Source: Heliocidaris tuberculata
Lineage: Eukaryota > Echinodermata > Echinoidea > Camarodonta > Echinometridae
Assembly: GCA_025618425.1 (NCBI GenBank)
Contig: CM046844.1
Span: 4,093,177 to 4,157,176 of the forward strand
Length of the DNA stretch: 64,000 bases
Reading direction: 5' to 3'
The stretch's first letter is position 1. The number at the start of each line of letters is the position of its first letter. Below the pieces are notes generated by a model. It did no database searches, was not told the DNA's origin, and was given only the letters and a program-made list of their open reading frames with translations. The position numbers and the translations under genes are program-made. Shown in pieces: positions 48,401 through 56,563 of this stretch.

Positions 48401-50569
48401 TGGTATTTTGATTAATAACTTCTTCTTCACAAATAGGTTGATCGAATTCCCAAAATGTAACAAATAATCATTGTTATGGTTTCCTAACAAATTACATCTT
48501 TGTGAAAGAGCTGCGCGCATGTACATCCATTGTCTTAACCTTTGCGTATTTAAGCGCGTATTCACTTTTTTACGCGTCACGCGCACCCCAGACCATGAGA
48601 TATGAAGATATATTGCACGGTCATCCGGGTACTTTTACACAAACCATGAGATATTGTTTTAAAATTGCATGGTCATCCTGGAACTTTTGCGCAAACCATT
48701 AGATACGCTAATTTTTCTGGTCGCCTGAAAACCCTTCATACAAATAATAATACCTTATACCTTATATAATATTTATATAATATTGAATGGCCTTGAGTGG
48801 GATACAAGGATATATCGCACGAGCTATGAGCATATTTCACGAGTCGGCACGACGAGTGAAATATTTTCAAAGCGAGTACGATATATCCTTGTGTCCCACA
48901 AAAGAAAAGCCATTCAATATTATTATTATTAATTGTATGATACCCAATTCCTCAGTTTTCACCATTACATGTCCTTATGTTTTTGTATTGACTTAGACAT
49001 ACAACACAGGTAGAAAAACATTTTTGTCCTTACCCAAGCATTTTGCAAGAGCGGCGCGCATACATCCATTGTCTTACCCTTTGCGTATTTAAGCGCGTAT
49101 TCACTTTTTTACGCGTCACGCGCACCCCAAACCATGAGATATGGAGATATATTGCACGGTCATCCGGGTACTTTTACACAAACCATGAGATATTGTTTTA
49201 AAATTGCACGGTCATCCGGGAACTTTTGCGCAAACCATGAGATACGCCAATTTTTCTGGTCGCCTGAAAACCCTTCATACAAATAATAATACCTTATATT
49301 ATATTAATTATATTAAATATTACCTTCACATTGCTAAAAATATGGCACATCTTTTATCAAATAAGGACTTAAAACGTATACCTGTAAATCCTTCCTTTAC
49401 ACGAACTACAGTATTTCTTGAGGAATTCATAAAGTACAGATCTGTTGGCACTACTATAGTTCGTTGAACAAAACTTACTTTAAAGTGAGCGCCGTCCTTA
49501 GTGACAGATACACGGTTCATGTATTGACAATAAGTAGTAATCCCCAAGTAAATGACGTCAACAGAGCTGATATTACTCGAAAACTTGTAGATCGGAAAGG
49601 TCGCCTCTGATACAAACTGTTCATTTGGGATAACACGAATCATGGAGGGATCATTCTTGCCATCGGTCTGGCCTCCTTTAGCGTACTGCATTATGGAAAT
49701 AGGTTTGTTGGCAGATACGAATTTCATTTCTTGAGAGGTTACATCGATGGTTTGATATTCCCCCGTGATCAGTTCTACAATGTCAGAGTTAGTAACTAAA
49801 ACCGTTGTATTGTCTCGACCTGCAACAATTTGGAGAAGATATCCTGAACGTCTTCCTGCAAATGGGCTCACAACAAACTGCTTTCCCCACGCTTCAAACG
49901 GAGCCAATTGCTCTGCCAAATGGTCACATGCCCCGAACCCACTGGGGACATTGCTGCATATAGAACCCGCTGACACGGAAATTGAAGCATTAGAAAGGAT
50001 ACGTGATCCTGTGATATTGGTATAAGGTGGAAGTAGTTGGATTGATTCAAAGGGAAGCACTGTGTAACTTATTATGTCACCACAATAGAAAATACGATCT
50101 CCAAACTGCACCGTGGATGTCAGGTGGATTGCAATAGAAGATGTCTGATTTAGGGATGAAATTGAAATCACTCCTCTTTCAGTATTCGCTATCAATGCTA
50201 TGAAATACTCGTCTCCCAAATACCTTTTAGGTACTGCAGTATATATGTCTGAGGTGCTCACTCCAACATTATAAACAAGAACTGAAATATCCAAGTCTGA
50301 TGTAATCACAACTGTAGAATCACTGATCGGACCCGATATACTTTGATGAATCAACGAAGAACTTATAGGATAATTATAAGGACCAGTGTCAGGTAGCAAA
50401 GTGACGTAATGATCCAGCTCCTCTCGGCCAGGAACAGAGATTCGAACCTCGCTCTGTTCATTACCAACTTGAATAACAAAACCATTAGATTTTCCGTTTT
50501 GATGATTGGGCATTGGAGCAAAAACGAACTCATGTACACTGTTTCCATTTGTAGGTATTGAGGATGTTC
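32700..50569 (-). CDS. Adhesion GPCR-like receptor: IgGFc-binding region, two HRM modules, GAIN, GPS, 7TM (5' end missing)
   Basis: The gene has 14 exons in minus-strand order: 50569-49479, 45623-45353, 45178-45077, 43773-43666, 43488-43387, 42765-42638, 42137-41991, 41659-41474, 41031-40639, 38096-37881, 36870-36755, 36390-36098, 34692-34626, 33231-32700. Every junction is GT-AG and every phase matches, giving 1249 complete codons plus stop after a split first codon. It should be a plasma-membrane receptor, autoproteolysed at the GPS, with a large ectodomain and the tethered-agonist layout of family B2. The IgGFc-binding-like region suggests binding of mucin-like or extracellular ligands, but this is inference. 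The signal-peptide exon was not identified, so the true N terminus lies upstream of 50569. Ligand and G-protein coupling cannot be read from the sequence. Confidence 0.85.
33430..33540. repeat. AT then GT microsatellite in a receptor intron
   Basis: An uninterrupted AT run (33430-33476) passes directly into GT units (33477-33535). It lies in the intron before the terminal exon, 200 bp from the acceptor. Confidence 0.9.
33700..33870 (-). mobile_element. tRNA-derived SINE with conserved core, copy 1
   Basis: On the minus strand a tRNA-like head begins near 33868, with TAAATTGGTGAAGGCTCTTG as A-box region and GGTCCTGGGTTCGATCC as B box. It is followed by a body carrying CCAGGTGTAAATGGGTAC. The same core occurs behind a different tRNA-like head at 62515-62680. 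It lies in the intron between receptor exons 34626-34692 and 32700-33231. Confidence 0.6.
33871..34625. other. Receptor intron, no gene seen
   Basis: This is intronic, AT-rich sequence. Short open frames lack domains. Confidence 0.6.
34626..34692 (-). CDS. Receptor mini-exon: transmembrane helix 4 and loop
   Basis: This 67-bp exon enters in phase 1 and leaves in phase 2. It encodes GASGVIVALTGAVAREN and then YASPD, followed by a split Tyr codon. It is too short to stand out as an open frame. It is identified by the acceptor CCTCTTTCAG, the donor CTA/GTAAGC, and exact phase fit between TM3 and the exon starting CFLQLWP. It supplies the expected extracellular loop 2 (...DYCF). Confidence 0.85.
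35025..35850. mobile_element. TIR element with an internal direct repeat
   Basis: It begins CACTGTAATAAAATAACTG and ends with the related inverted sequence TTTTTTTACACTG. Inside, a block of about 200 bp (35030-35235) is repeated at about 35470-35690. Both copies contain TTATTTCAATTTTACAGTCT and GCAAGTTTGTTGGTTTA. It lies in the intron between receptor exons 36098-36390 and 34626-34692. Confidence 0.5.
36098..36390 (-). CDS. Receptor exon: transmembrane helices 2-3 and start of 4
   Basis: This 293-bp exon enters in phase 2 and leaves in phase 1. TM2 follows KKLHAHQSQKIFLCLCG. TM3 carries CGFLAALIHFFTVSSLAWMG and then VEAFNTYLIVVRVF, including the conserved WMxxEAfxxY of family B2 receptors. 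It ends at AWG, the start of TM4, where the intron interrupts. Confidence 0.85.
36755..36870 (-). CDS. Receptor exon: transmembrane helix 1
   Basis: This 116-bp exon enters in phase 0 and leaves in phase 2. After the acceptor CCTCTGCAG it encodes DIHASRNPPIP and then a hydrophobic helix, LSFIGCSISILSLVITLVTY (about residues 927-949), the classic aGPCR TM1 'iG..iS...L..T...y'. The donor is AACAA/GTAAGA. Confidence 0.85.
37112..37580. mobile_element. Truncated mariner-like element, copy 3
   Basis: The left end CAGTGCGTCCCAGAAAAAA after TA, with inner motifs GGGTCTCCTCTATCAAATGA and CACTTGAGTGAGG, places it in the same family as 23055-24240. Inner motifs recur inverted near 37485 (CTCACTCAAGCATAAA), but the right terminus is missing and gives way to poly-C tracts (37593-37672). 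Confidence 0.55.
37881..38096 (-). CDS. Receptor exon: GPS autoproteolysis site
   Basis: This 72-codon, phase 0-0 exon carries the four GPS cysteines and two tryptophans (CSFWDTSIPDW, GCHII, LCSCNHLTNFAVLM). The HL/T cleavage triad is intact, with cut between visible residues 907 and 908. The tethered-agonist sequence therefore begins TNFAVLM. The acceptor (AAGCTCTATCGAG) has a weak pyrimidine tract and is chosen because the phase and the continuity IE-GHYVHP both fit. Confidence 0.85.
38159..39461. mobile_element. Mariner-like TIR element, copy 4
   Basis: The ends CAGTGTGTCCCAGAAAAAAC and GTTTTTTCTGGGACACACTG are inverted and flanked by TA. The next inward arms, ACCGAGATTGATCGATGTA / CATCGATACATCTCGGT, continue the pairing. 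Internal motifs ACGCATGAGTGAAT and ATTCACTCATGCGTG are paired. The interior has a poly-C run (38645-38664), GT/GA microsatellites (38748-38815) and no transposase. It sits in the intron between receptor exons 40639-41031 and 37881-38096. Confidence 0.7.
39485..40306 (-). repeat. Tandem duplication (420-bp offset) of a SINE-bearing segment
   Basis: The segments 39485-39886 and 39905-40306 are nearly identical, at an exact 420-bp offset. Each holds, on the minus strand, a tRNA-derived SINE head (A box TGGTCTAGTGGTTAAGGCGT, B box GGGTTCGACTCCC, anticodon-loop position GTACAGT) and a body ending CAAATTATTTCTCTCATTC. Only scattered substitutions separate the two, so the duplication is recent. The 85-codon open frames in both copies are SINE sequence. 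Confidence 0.85.
40639..41031 (-). CDS. Receptor exon: GAIN beta-sandwich
   Basis: This 131-codon, phase 0-0 exon shows the order seen in GAIN subdomain B: HLLFQVAIPPGVF, then VRVALAVFRTPSLF, NSLIVGLIVGG, and VFTFAPIE before the GPS exon. Several N-x-S/T sites are present. The predicted product is extracellular. Confidence 0.85.
41032..41473. other. Receptor intron, no gene seen
   Basis: This is the intron between the second and third GAIN exons, with poly-T and poly-A runs near 41203 and 41400. Confidence 0.7.
41474..41659 (-). CDS. Receptor exon: GAIN subdomain A, part 2
   Basis: This 62-codon, phase 0-0 exon begins ITSLMTTIVSNAAD after the acceptor CTTGTCAG. It continues as a helical stretch to LEAFEDQLKYV and ends VPEGETFTTSTSNVAVQ, the entry to the beta-sandwich subdomain. 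It follows the usual GAIN pattern of a 'vsniL..leal' helix. Confidence 0.8.
41991..42137 (-). CDS. Receptor exon: GAIN subdomain A, part 1
   Basis: This 49-codon, phase 0-0 exon encodes a helical segment (KITNETVEKVIEETAAA, then LTQTDVTNIALIVKNITSLQ) typical of the helical GAIN subdomain A, with N-linked sites. The donor is AAAG/GTAAAT. Confidence 0.8.
42638..42765 (-). CDS. Receptor exon: second half of HRM-like module 2 and linker
   Basis: This 128-bp exon enters in phase 1 and leaves in phase 0. It reads GGQSVGRAVCVSNVLLGPVW, then QVTQQTECG, and continues into EQILREILE, the helical start of the GAIN region. The longer 3' end and the phase change mark it as the ancestral junction to GAIN, with the module 1 pair as the inserted or duplicated cassette. 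Confidence 0.85.
43387..43488 (-). CDS. Receptor exon: first half of HRM-like module 2
   Basis: This 102-bp, phase 1-1 exon encodes EYCSPARIGNMSFPQGEVG and then TCPLETTLG, differing at only a handful of residues from the module 1 exon at 45077-45178. The acceptor is TTTTGCAG and the donor is TTGG/GTGAGT. Confidence 0.85.
43666..43773 (-). CDS. Receptor exon: second half of HRM-like module 1
   Basis: This 108-bp, phase 1-1 exon reads GGQPIGSAVCVNNEFLGPLW and then QVTQQTECG, completing the four-cysteine HRM-like module with the conserved GPxW. It is a paralogue of exon 42638-42765, with a short PVTDRP linker to the next module. Confidence 0.85.
43949..44610. mobile_element. TTAA-flanked MITE in an HRM intron
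   Basis: TTAA at 43949-43952 and 44607-44610 bounds the inverted ends AGGAGAATTAACCTCA and TGAGGTTTATTCCCCT. The pairing continues inward through AATATAAATGTACTTA / AAGCACATTTATATT. Inner arms also pair around CAGTATCATCTGCTAAC (44090) and GGTATCGCCAGCAGACG (44462). The homologous intron of the duplicate cassette reads GGCCCTTAATTCC here, an empty site with a single TTAA (about 42937-42940). TTAA targeting is typical of piggyBac-type elements. Confidence 0.8.
45077..45178 (-). CDS. Receptor exon: first half of HRM-like module 1
   Basis: This 102-bp, phase 1-1 exon encodes EYCSPMRIGNMSFPQGEEG and then TCPLDTTLG. Two cysteines and the FP..G / CP......G pattern match the hormone-receptor-motif domain found in many family B GPCR ectodomains. 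It is a near-copy of exon 43387-43488, which has the same length. Confidence 0.85.
45353..45623 (-). CDS. Receptor exon: end of IgGFc-binding-like domain
   Basis: This 271-bp exon encodes residues 364-453, entering in phase 0 and leaving in phase 1. ANWTEEYS and then a Gln-Val-Ile-Leu-rich strand lead to FRAVVYGSGAYESYLY, the characteristic end of IgGFc-binding domains. The following Thr/Ser-rich linker ends DCPG at the donor. The intron separating it from the previous exon (45624-49478) holds the second element A dimer and the LINE. Confidence 0.85.
45781..48755 (+). mobile_element. Element A copy interrupted by a LINE
   Basis: The first part (45781-46056) carries the hairpin and ends AACCAAGCATCTTGCA. 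The second part (from about 48506) resumes AAGAGCTGCGCGCAT and runs to the usual CAAATAATAATACC end. Between them lies the LINE fragment 46057-48505. With the following copy it makes a head-to-tail dimer. Confidence 0.75.
46057..48505 (-). mobile_element. 5'-truncated, frameshifted LINE (non-LTR retrotransposon)
   Basis: On the minus strand, 48364-47654 encodes reverse-transcriptase fingers and palm (CPIYKKKG, NYRGITMLSCIGKLF, EEQAGYRENYSTSDH, AFIDYKKAFDSIDR, GVRQGENLSPLLFSLYINDF). After a one-base frame change at a T run near 47680, 47667-46486 carries the YADD catalytic motif, the thumb and a C-terminal CxxC-H-C zinc-finger-like segment. A further frame change near 48365 separates an upstream NKASGVD motif. 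The copy lacks its endonuclease and 5' end. Its 3' end is a short tandem CATTGT repeat (46057-46082), a CR1/L2/Jockey-group trait. It is inactive. Confidence 0.9.
48772..49290 (+). mobile_element. Element A, second unit of an intronic dimer
   Basis: This is a complete monomer with hairpin (48781-48925) and tandem GCACGGTCATCCGGG units (49155-49225). It follows the interrupted copy directly, with only about 20 bp of AT-rich DNA between, and ends 189 bp from the receptor exon donor at 49478. Confidence 0.8.
49479..50569 (-). CDS. Receptor exon: IgGFc-binding-like domain, main part
   Basis: This 1091-bp exon encodes visible residues 1-363. The acceptor is CCTTTCTCCAG and the donor is AAA/GTAAGT. 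It enters in phase 1 and leaves in phase 0. The content matches the IgGFc_binding family known from FCGBP-like and echinoderm or mollusc aGPCRs: repeated beta-rich segments, NGFVIQVGNEQSEVRISVPG, YTVLPFESIQLLPP, the Cys pair in CSNVPSGFGACDHLAEQLAP, WGKQFVVSPFAGRRSGYLLQIVA-like text, and ISIMQYAKGG. Several N-x-S/T sites suggest an extracellular, glycosylated domain. The frame remains open a little past the donor, but the phase-consistent partner exon at 45623 fixes the boundary. Confidence 0.85.
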
Positions 50570-52018
50570 CTGGAGAAAGGAAAATGTTTTTTTGTGAAAT
50601 GATGGCCTTTCCCTTTAATTTCATATATGAATATAATTTGTAAAAACATCATGAATTGTAATAGGTAAATACTGATAATTCAATTACTTATCATGTAGGC
50701 CTAGCGCCAATGTGTTATAGATCTGTCTTCATGTCATTCTGAAAAAAAAACAGATTTTCAAAACTTTTAGCGGTCACATAAAATTGGAAATCCTAATTAC
50801 ACTAGAAAATAAAATTGGAGCATAAACTTTTTTTTAACTAGATATCCCTGTAAATATTAAGAAATATTTACTTACCGTAATGTCACCAGTCTTTACGCAC
50901 CCTTGTAATACAGCTTCATTGCTGCAACGCCCTGTGTCAACTGCCCTAGTCTCTCCGGAGCGAACTGAACGGATGTGATTGGCAAGCAGATATTGTACCA
51001 AAATAAATAAGGAACAACTATGCAGCGTTTCGCTCGCTGCCGATCGCGCAAAGAATGACGGCAGGCAAAGTTCGTTTCCAAAGAGACTTATCCACGGGGC
51101 TTTTTATGTTGCTAAGTTTTTTGTCAAACAAGAACTTCCTCTTTAGCAGACTGAAAAAAAATGATACGTAATATATTTTCTGTTTTTCGAAGATAACACA
51201 GCTTAAGTTCCATAGATGTTGGCCAGACAAAATTTTTTCATTAAAAATACTTAAGAAATTAATTATCTTTGTTCAAAGTTGGCTGTCTTGCCGAGAAGGC
51301 CTATGCTCCAGTCGTGACGCGCCATTCCTACAAAACACAAATCCTGACGTAGGCAGCCCGACAAGCGATTAACACAGTGCGCATGTGCAATCCCGCAAAG
51401 ACAATGCGATAGCCCGATAGCTTCCTGCGTATGGTTTCGTGGGGCGCTGTGTACTAACTGAATATTTTTTACCACAGAGTGATTTATCTTAGATTAGTCC
51501 TTCCTTCGCGAAGGTGGGGTACCACTGATGCAGTGTGTGGCGACACGTACTTGAACAGCAGAAGCCTCGCAGAAGCGCCGCAGTAGCGTCCGGGCCGTAG
51601 AAGCAAGATGCAATGTTTCGGGTGGTTTTTATTCACAAGCATTTTCGGCATCGAATGGCGGGTGATTTCTCAACAACCATGGTATTTTCTGAAAATTATT
51701 AATCCAGAACTGTCAAACCCCTCCACGACTGGTGACATTACGGTACTCACTGCGCTATAATATTATTTATGAAACCAAATGCTCAGTCTGTGTTTCCAGC
51801 GATGAGTTTACAAAGAACGTTTTCACACAAAACTGTTAACTTTCTGATTATGATTATCATAACCCATCGCACTCCATCACACAAGCGATTTGAATTGGTC
51901 CAACAAGATTAATATGCAATTAAAATCTGTAAGCAAGCTAAGCTGCTTGAACTGAAATAGGTATACTAATATTTTTTACGTTTCACGAGGCAAAGAAATA
52001 CAGGTAAATGACAATTAT
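50570..52018. other. Upstream region of the receptor gene; first exon not identified
   Basis: A donor-like AATGTCACCAGTC / GACATTACG-GTAAGT (minus strand, about 50872-50877) is preceded by an open stretch, but its frame phase (0) does not fit the phase-1 acceptor at 50569. It can therefore be at most an untranslated exon in this gene. A plus-strand ATG at about 51608 starts a hydrophobic, signal-like peptide (MQCFGWFLFTSIFG) of about 50 codons without further support. No TATA box or other promoter could be assigned. Confidence 0.35.
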
Positions 52019-53062
52019 ACACTCAGCACAAAAAGAAAGTAAACGCTTTTTCAAGTTCAGATTTTTCATTAAAAAACTTTAATAAAAAGTAACAAATTAT
52101 ATATCAAACTAAAGGAAATTTAATTGTCTTTCAACCTGGTAGGTGAACATAAAGTGAAACTTTACGCATGAGTGAACACATTCATTTATCTGTTCAAAGG
52201 TGCCAAGTAAAAGTTGCAAAACTTTAAACCCCCCCCCCCCATACACACACAAATAATAAATAATAATTTTAAAAAATTAAAAAATTAAAAAAAATTAAAA
52301 AATAAAAATTCAGTCAAACAACTCGAAATTATAGTCATAGTGCACCGAAAATTAAAACAAAGCATAATAAAAGTTTACATGGTTCATTGCACTTGAAAAG
52401 AAAATTAATCTTCAAATCTAAAAATGGACGAAAGAGTAACCAAAGTGGCGTAACATGGGAGATTAACGGCAATGCATTTTTAGGCTATTGAACTCAACAA
52501 CAGTGTTCCCTAGAAATGCAGTGTCCTTAATCCCACACACTACGCCACTGGGTAACCATATACTGTCATTACATTGTACTCAGCCTTCAATTTCATAAAA
52601 TTTCTAATTTTGGACATTTAATAAATTTAAATTTGGATTTAACAGAAGCTTCTTCTGTTTTTTTTTCTTTTTTTTTTTTTTGTGGGAAAGAGAGAGAGCG
52701 AGCGAAAGCTCCGATGATGCAGTTTCAACCAAGTCACTCATTCATGCATAAATCAGTCGTGTAAGTTTGATCTTTTGATTCCATTGTTTTGTGGAATGGC
52801 ATTTTCACATCAATGACAAATTGTCCCTTTTTGCAATTTTTGCTTTTGTACCTTGGAAGAGAAAAACGAATGGTTTCCCTCATGCCAAAAATTTATTTTT
52901 TTTTACCCTAACAGAGTGAAAGATAAAGAAAATGAAAGTTACTTTTCATTTAATTTGATATATTATTTAACGGATTTTATTAGTCTTGTACGAAAATCTG
53001 AATTTAAATAAGTGTTTACTATCTCTCTTTTTATTTTCTTTTGTTGTTGTTGTTGTTGAGTG
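52019..53062. mobile_element. TIR element related to the mariner-like family, copy 5
   Basis: It begins TACACTCAGCACAAAAAG with AAGTAAACGCTT just inside, and ends with AAGTGTTTACT followed by TTGTTGAGTGTATA, the inverted counterpart. Internal ACGCATGAGTGAAC (about 52156) and ATTCATGCATAAA (about 52740) repeat the motif pair seen in copies 1-4. There is no coding sequence. Confidence 0.55.
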
Positions 53063-55440
53063 TATATGTGTAAATATTTACAATAAATTACCGAAGTAGC
53101 AGAGTAGAAAACACATGGATCCAAAAGGTAGTTTGAGCTCCATCTGTATGAGAGATTACAAAAATGTAGATTTGAGAGATAGAAAGAGAGAGAGGGGGTG
53201 GTATGTAGTGAAATGGTAAAATTGGGCTTTCATGTGTTCACGTAATTATGTGTTGCGCCCATACATGTATGGTGAATTAGAAATAAAATTGTGAACAATT
53301 ACTTTTATATCGTGATTATGTGGATATATGGATATTTACTAGTATCATTCCAAACATATGGCACTAAAGTCCAACCATTTTTAGCGAGAAAATAGTACTA
53401 GAAACCTCCAACTGGATATCATGAAGTTGATTTTAGATAACAGTAGCACCACGTAGAAAAATATACATGTAATCAAAACTATTCCATTAAGAGGTTAATC
53501 CATCCTATCATTTGGGGGGATCTGTTTATTGGAGGTACTTAGAATAAAAAAAGAAACACTCCTTTTAGAGGAAATTTACTAAAGTTTTAACAAATGTAAT
53601 AGAACACAACGCATAACACCATCACTACGTTCACCCTTTTCCAGCACATACATACAAGAAAAAAGACTAAAAAATAAAATTGAAATTGGAGAGTTCAGTC
53701 CTATCCAGAACAATCGTGCAGGCCAGGGCAAATACTGCCATGGTGAACAAGATAATGTGAACATTTACACAAAATTCCTTTGAAATTCACTTTCCTAAAT
53801 TGTAGGTAAAGATGTCGTATTTCACAGTACGGTATATTTAGTCTAGTCGGAAAGGGGGGGGGGGGGGTCCCGAGCACTATCGGGATATATCTTTTAAAGC
53901 AAGATTGTTGTAATACAAGAAGTGTCTAGTTTAATGATGTCCCCCCCCCCCCCCCCCCCCCCTCCGTTGCTAAATCGTGTCCATTACGGGGGCTCCAAAT
54001 CGGCCATGTATGATTTTGGCGGCCATCTTGGATTTTTGATAAAATTTCACAATTTGAATAGCTTTTGAAATATACATCATGCAAGAATATACAAAACAGC
54101 TTTTATGACGAACAATCTAAAGAGTTATTTTTGTTGTTCTAGTAATCTGGATTCCACAAAACAAAAAAATATGGGAAAAAAGTGATAAAATTTGCACTAA
54201 AGACTATGCATCCTTACTCTCTAAAAAAAAAGAGTGAATTTTCACTATGTTTTCACTCCCCGAGGAGTCAAGTCAGTGATCACTTGTTTAGGAGTGAATA
54301 TCAAGTAACTATCGAGTGCTCTCTAAAAGGAAAAGAGTGGAGTTTCACTCTATTTGCACTCTATTTTCATTCCCCCGGGGAGTGACGTCAGTGATCACTT
54401 GATTTTTTTGGGATTTTTTTTTTGGATTTTTTTTTTAGAGAGAGATAGTATGCCATCTTGTTTTCTTTTTAACTATTACAGGCAATAATGGGCTGTTAAT
54501 TTTTCCTGAAATATAATTAGAGTGATAAAAATCATAATTTCCATGCATAAAGTTGTACATATAATTTGAAAGTGTACCAGTATGATTACCTTAATGACTC
54601 CTCTCAGATTAGGAAATTATGCGTTCAGTTTCATGCACAGTAGAGGACCGTTGGCTATTGAGTGCGAAACTACATGGACTTTTGTGTGCTAGAGCATTGG
54701 CGTAGACAGGTCCTCATAAGTGGGAGGTATGATTTCCCTCAAGGACCATATGTACCCACACACGCACACGCACACACATCCATCCCCCTCCCCCCCCCCC
54801 CCCCCCCCCCCCCCCCCGCTATCTACGCCCCTGTGCTAGAGGCAGCACAGTTGGGACACTCAGCAATCATGATTAGTAAGATTTATATGTTCTGTTATCA
54901 GTCTGTTTTTGATAATATACATGGAGTACTTGGTACTGCTTGATGTTTTAAAGCACATTCATGAGGCAGATGGGAGCAGACGTGTAGCGAGTGAGCTCTT
55001 CAGCCAACGCCCATATTTTTCTTCTCCACACAGTTTTAGAATGTTTTGACTGGATTAATACGTCGCTGAACTCGCAGTTTAAAACATATGTGAATATTTC
55101 AGACATTTCTTGTCATTTGGGCTCCAGGAAACTGAATTTGTTATTGCCTATACATGACTTTTAATACATATCGCGATCCCGCAACGAACCGTACCCGTAC
55201 TGAGCACTGTATGTGTAGCTGGTAGCAAGTCGGTCAGGTCATGTCATCAGTGGACTTTGGTAACCAGATCAATGTGACAAGGATATAGTTATATCTACAA
55301 CAAGAATGGCAGTGATACATGGATATATGAATACACGGCAGGAACATGTGTAATAACCCAGTAGACAGAAGATGGTCCTAAATTTGAAAAGGTTCTGCAT
55401 GTACTTGTGATGAACAGTGCACAATGCTGAGTAAAAATAC
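53063..55440. other. Non-coding interval with poly-C tracts, no gene seen
   Basis: It contains G/C homopolymers at 53856-53868, 53941-53962 and a very long C run at 54789-54817. Two degenerate units of an ACTCTCTAAAA..GAGTG...TCAGTGATCACTTG repeat lie at 54213-54290 and 54320-54402. Frames are short and simple-sequence based. Confidence 0.5.
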
Positions 55441-55617
55441 ATCAAGCTGGGTAAAAAAAAAAGAAGAAGAAGAAGAGATTGCCCTGTAGATTCTTTTGGT
55501 ATTTTACCCATAATTTTTTGCCCAACAGGGTCTTGCATACATACGCACCCTCATGCTGGGTAAGAGTTGGGTAAAGGTTGGTAAAACAAGCGGTTGGGTA
55601 AATGTATGGATTTACCC

Positions 55618-56563
55618 TACCTCTTAAAAATGCGTGGTCGGATATTGCTTGGTCAAATTTATTCGACCACGTTTCGGGCTGCATTAAAATGACCGGTTTT
55701 TGGTTGGTCAAAATGCACTCTAAAATATAGGATTGGTCAGAAAATCTTCCAGTGCGATTGGTCAACACCATATGTGTTATTTTTAACAATATGTTGGTCA
55801 AAGTGTACCAATTTCACTGGTAAATCACTAACCATTTGACATCACAAGTCATGGTCAAGAAATATTGGCTATTAATAACCAATGTATTGGTCAGACTCCT
55901 ACTTGGTTAAACGTTGGGCCATTGTCATGAATATTCATAAGCGACCGTAAACAACCAAAATGTATATACATGTATATAAATGACACTTGATTTTTAAGTT
56001 TTTATGCAATAATTGCACTTTGAAGTGTGATGAAAAATGTATTTATATTAATTATCATGTGGACATATTCAAAATGTAATCATGAGAAGGTTTTATAAGA
56101 TCTAAAGATCTAAATTAGAAAATTATTTTTAGCAAGCACTGGAATATAGTCCCTATATAATGAAGTAGATAAAAGCGCAAATATTCAAAAGGCGCAAATA
56201 TTCAAATTTGAATGATACGCGCCTCTAAACCTAATAAACAACATTCAGTAAATATGTATAGGATGTAGGATTATAGGAGTAGGGTTAACGTAGTGTTATA
56301 GGTGTATGGTGATAGGTGTTTGATGATATAGGTTAGGATAAGATAAGATATAGGCCGTTAGGCAATATATACAAAATATGTTATAAACTTCACTTCACAT
56401 TAACTTTTTTTTTAAATCTTTGAAACGTGGATGGTTGACGCGCATCCACATCCGGCAGGAGTATATCAACCCCGTCTGACGGGGTTATCACAAAACAACC
56501 GCGCAACGTGGTTAAAATTTGACCCCGTTATGGTATTTTTAACCACGCATTCTTATGAGTGTA
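55618..56563. mobile_element. TIR element with ATGCGTGGT ends
   Basis: The left end CTCTTAAAAATGCGTGGTC and the right end AACCACGCATTCTTATGAGT are inverted repeats. The left half holds several TTGGTCAAA-type motifs (55650-55910). The flanks on both sides (55450-55617, 56564-56870) are dense in TGGGTAA/TTACCC motifs, suggesting insertion into another repeat. No transposase is seen. Confidence 0.5.

Noticed and set aside
51608..51760. Plus-strand signal-peptide-like frame beginning MQCFGWFLFTSIFG
   Set aside because: No downstream exon, no convincing donor and no homology; noted only as part of the upstream region.
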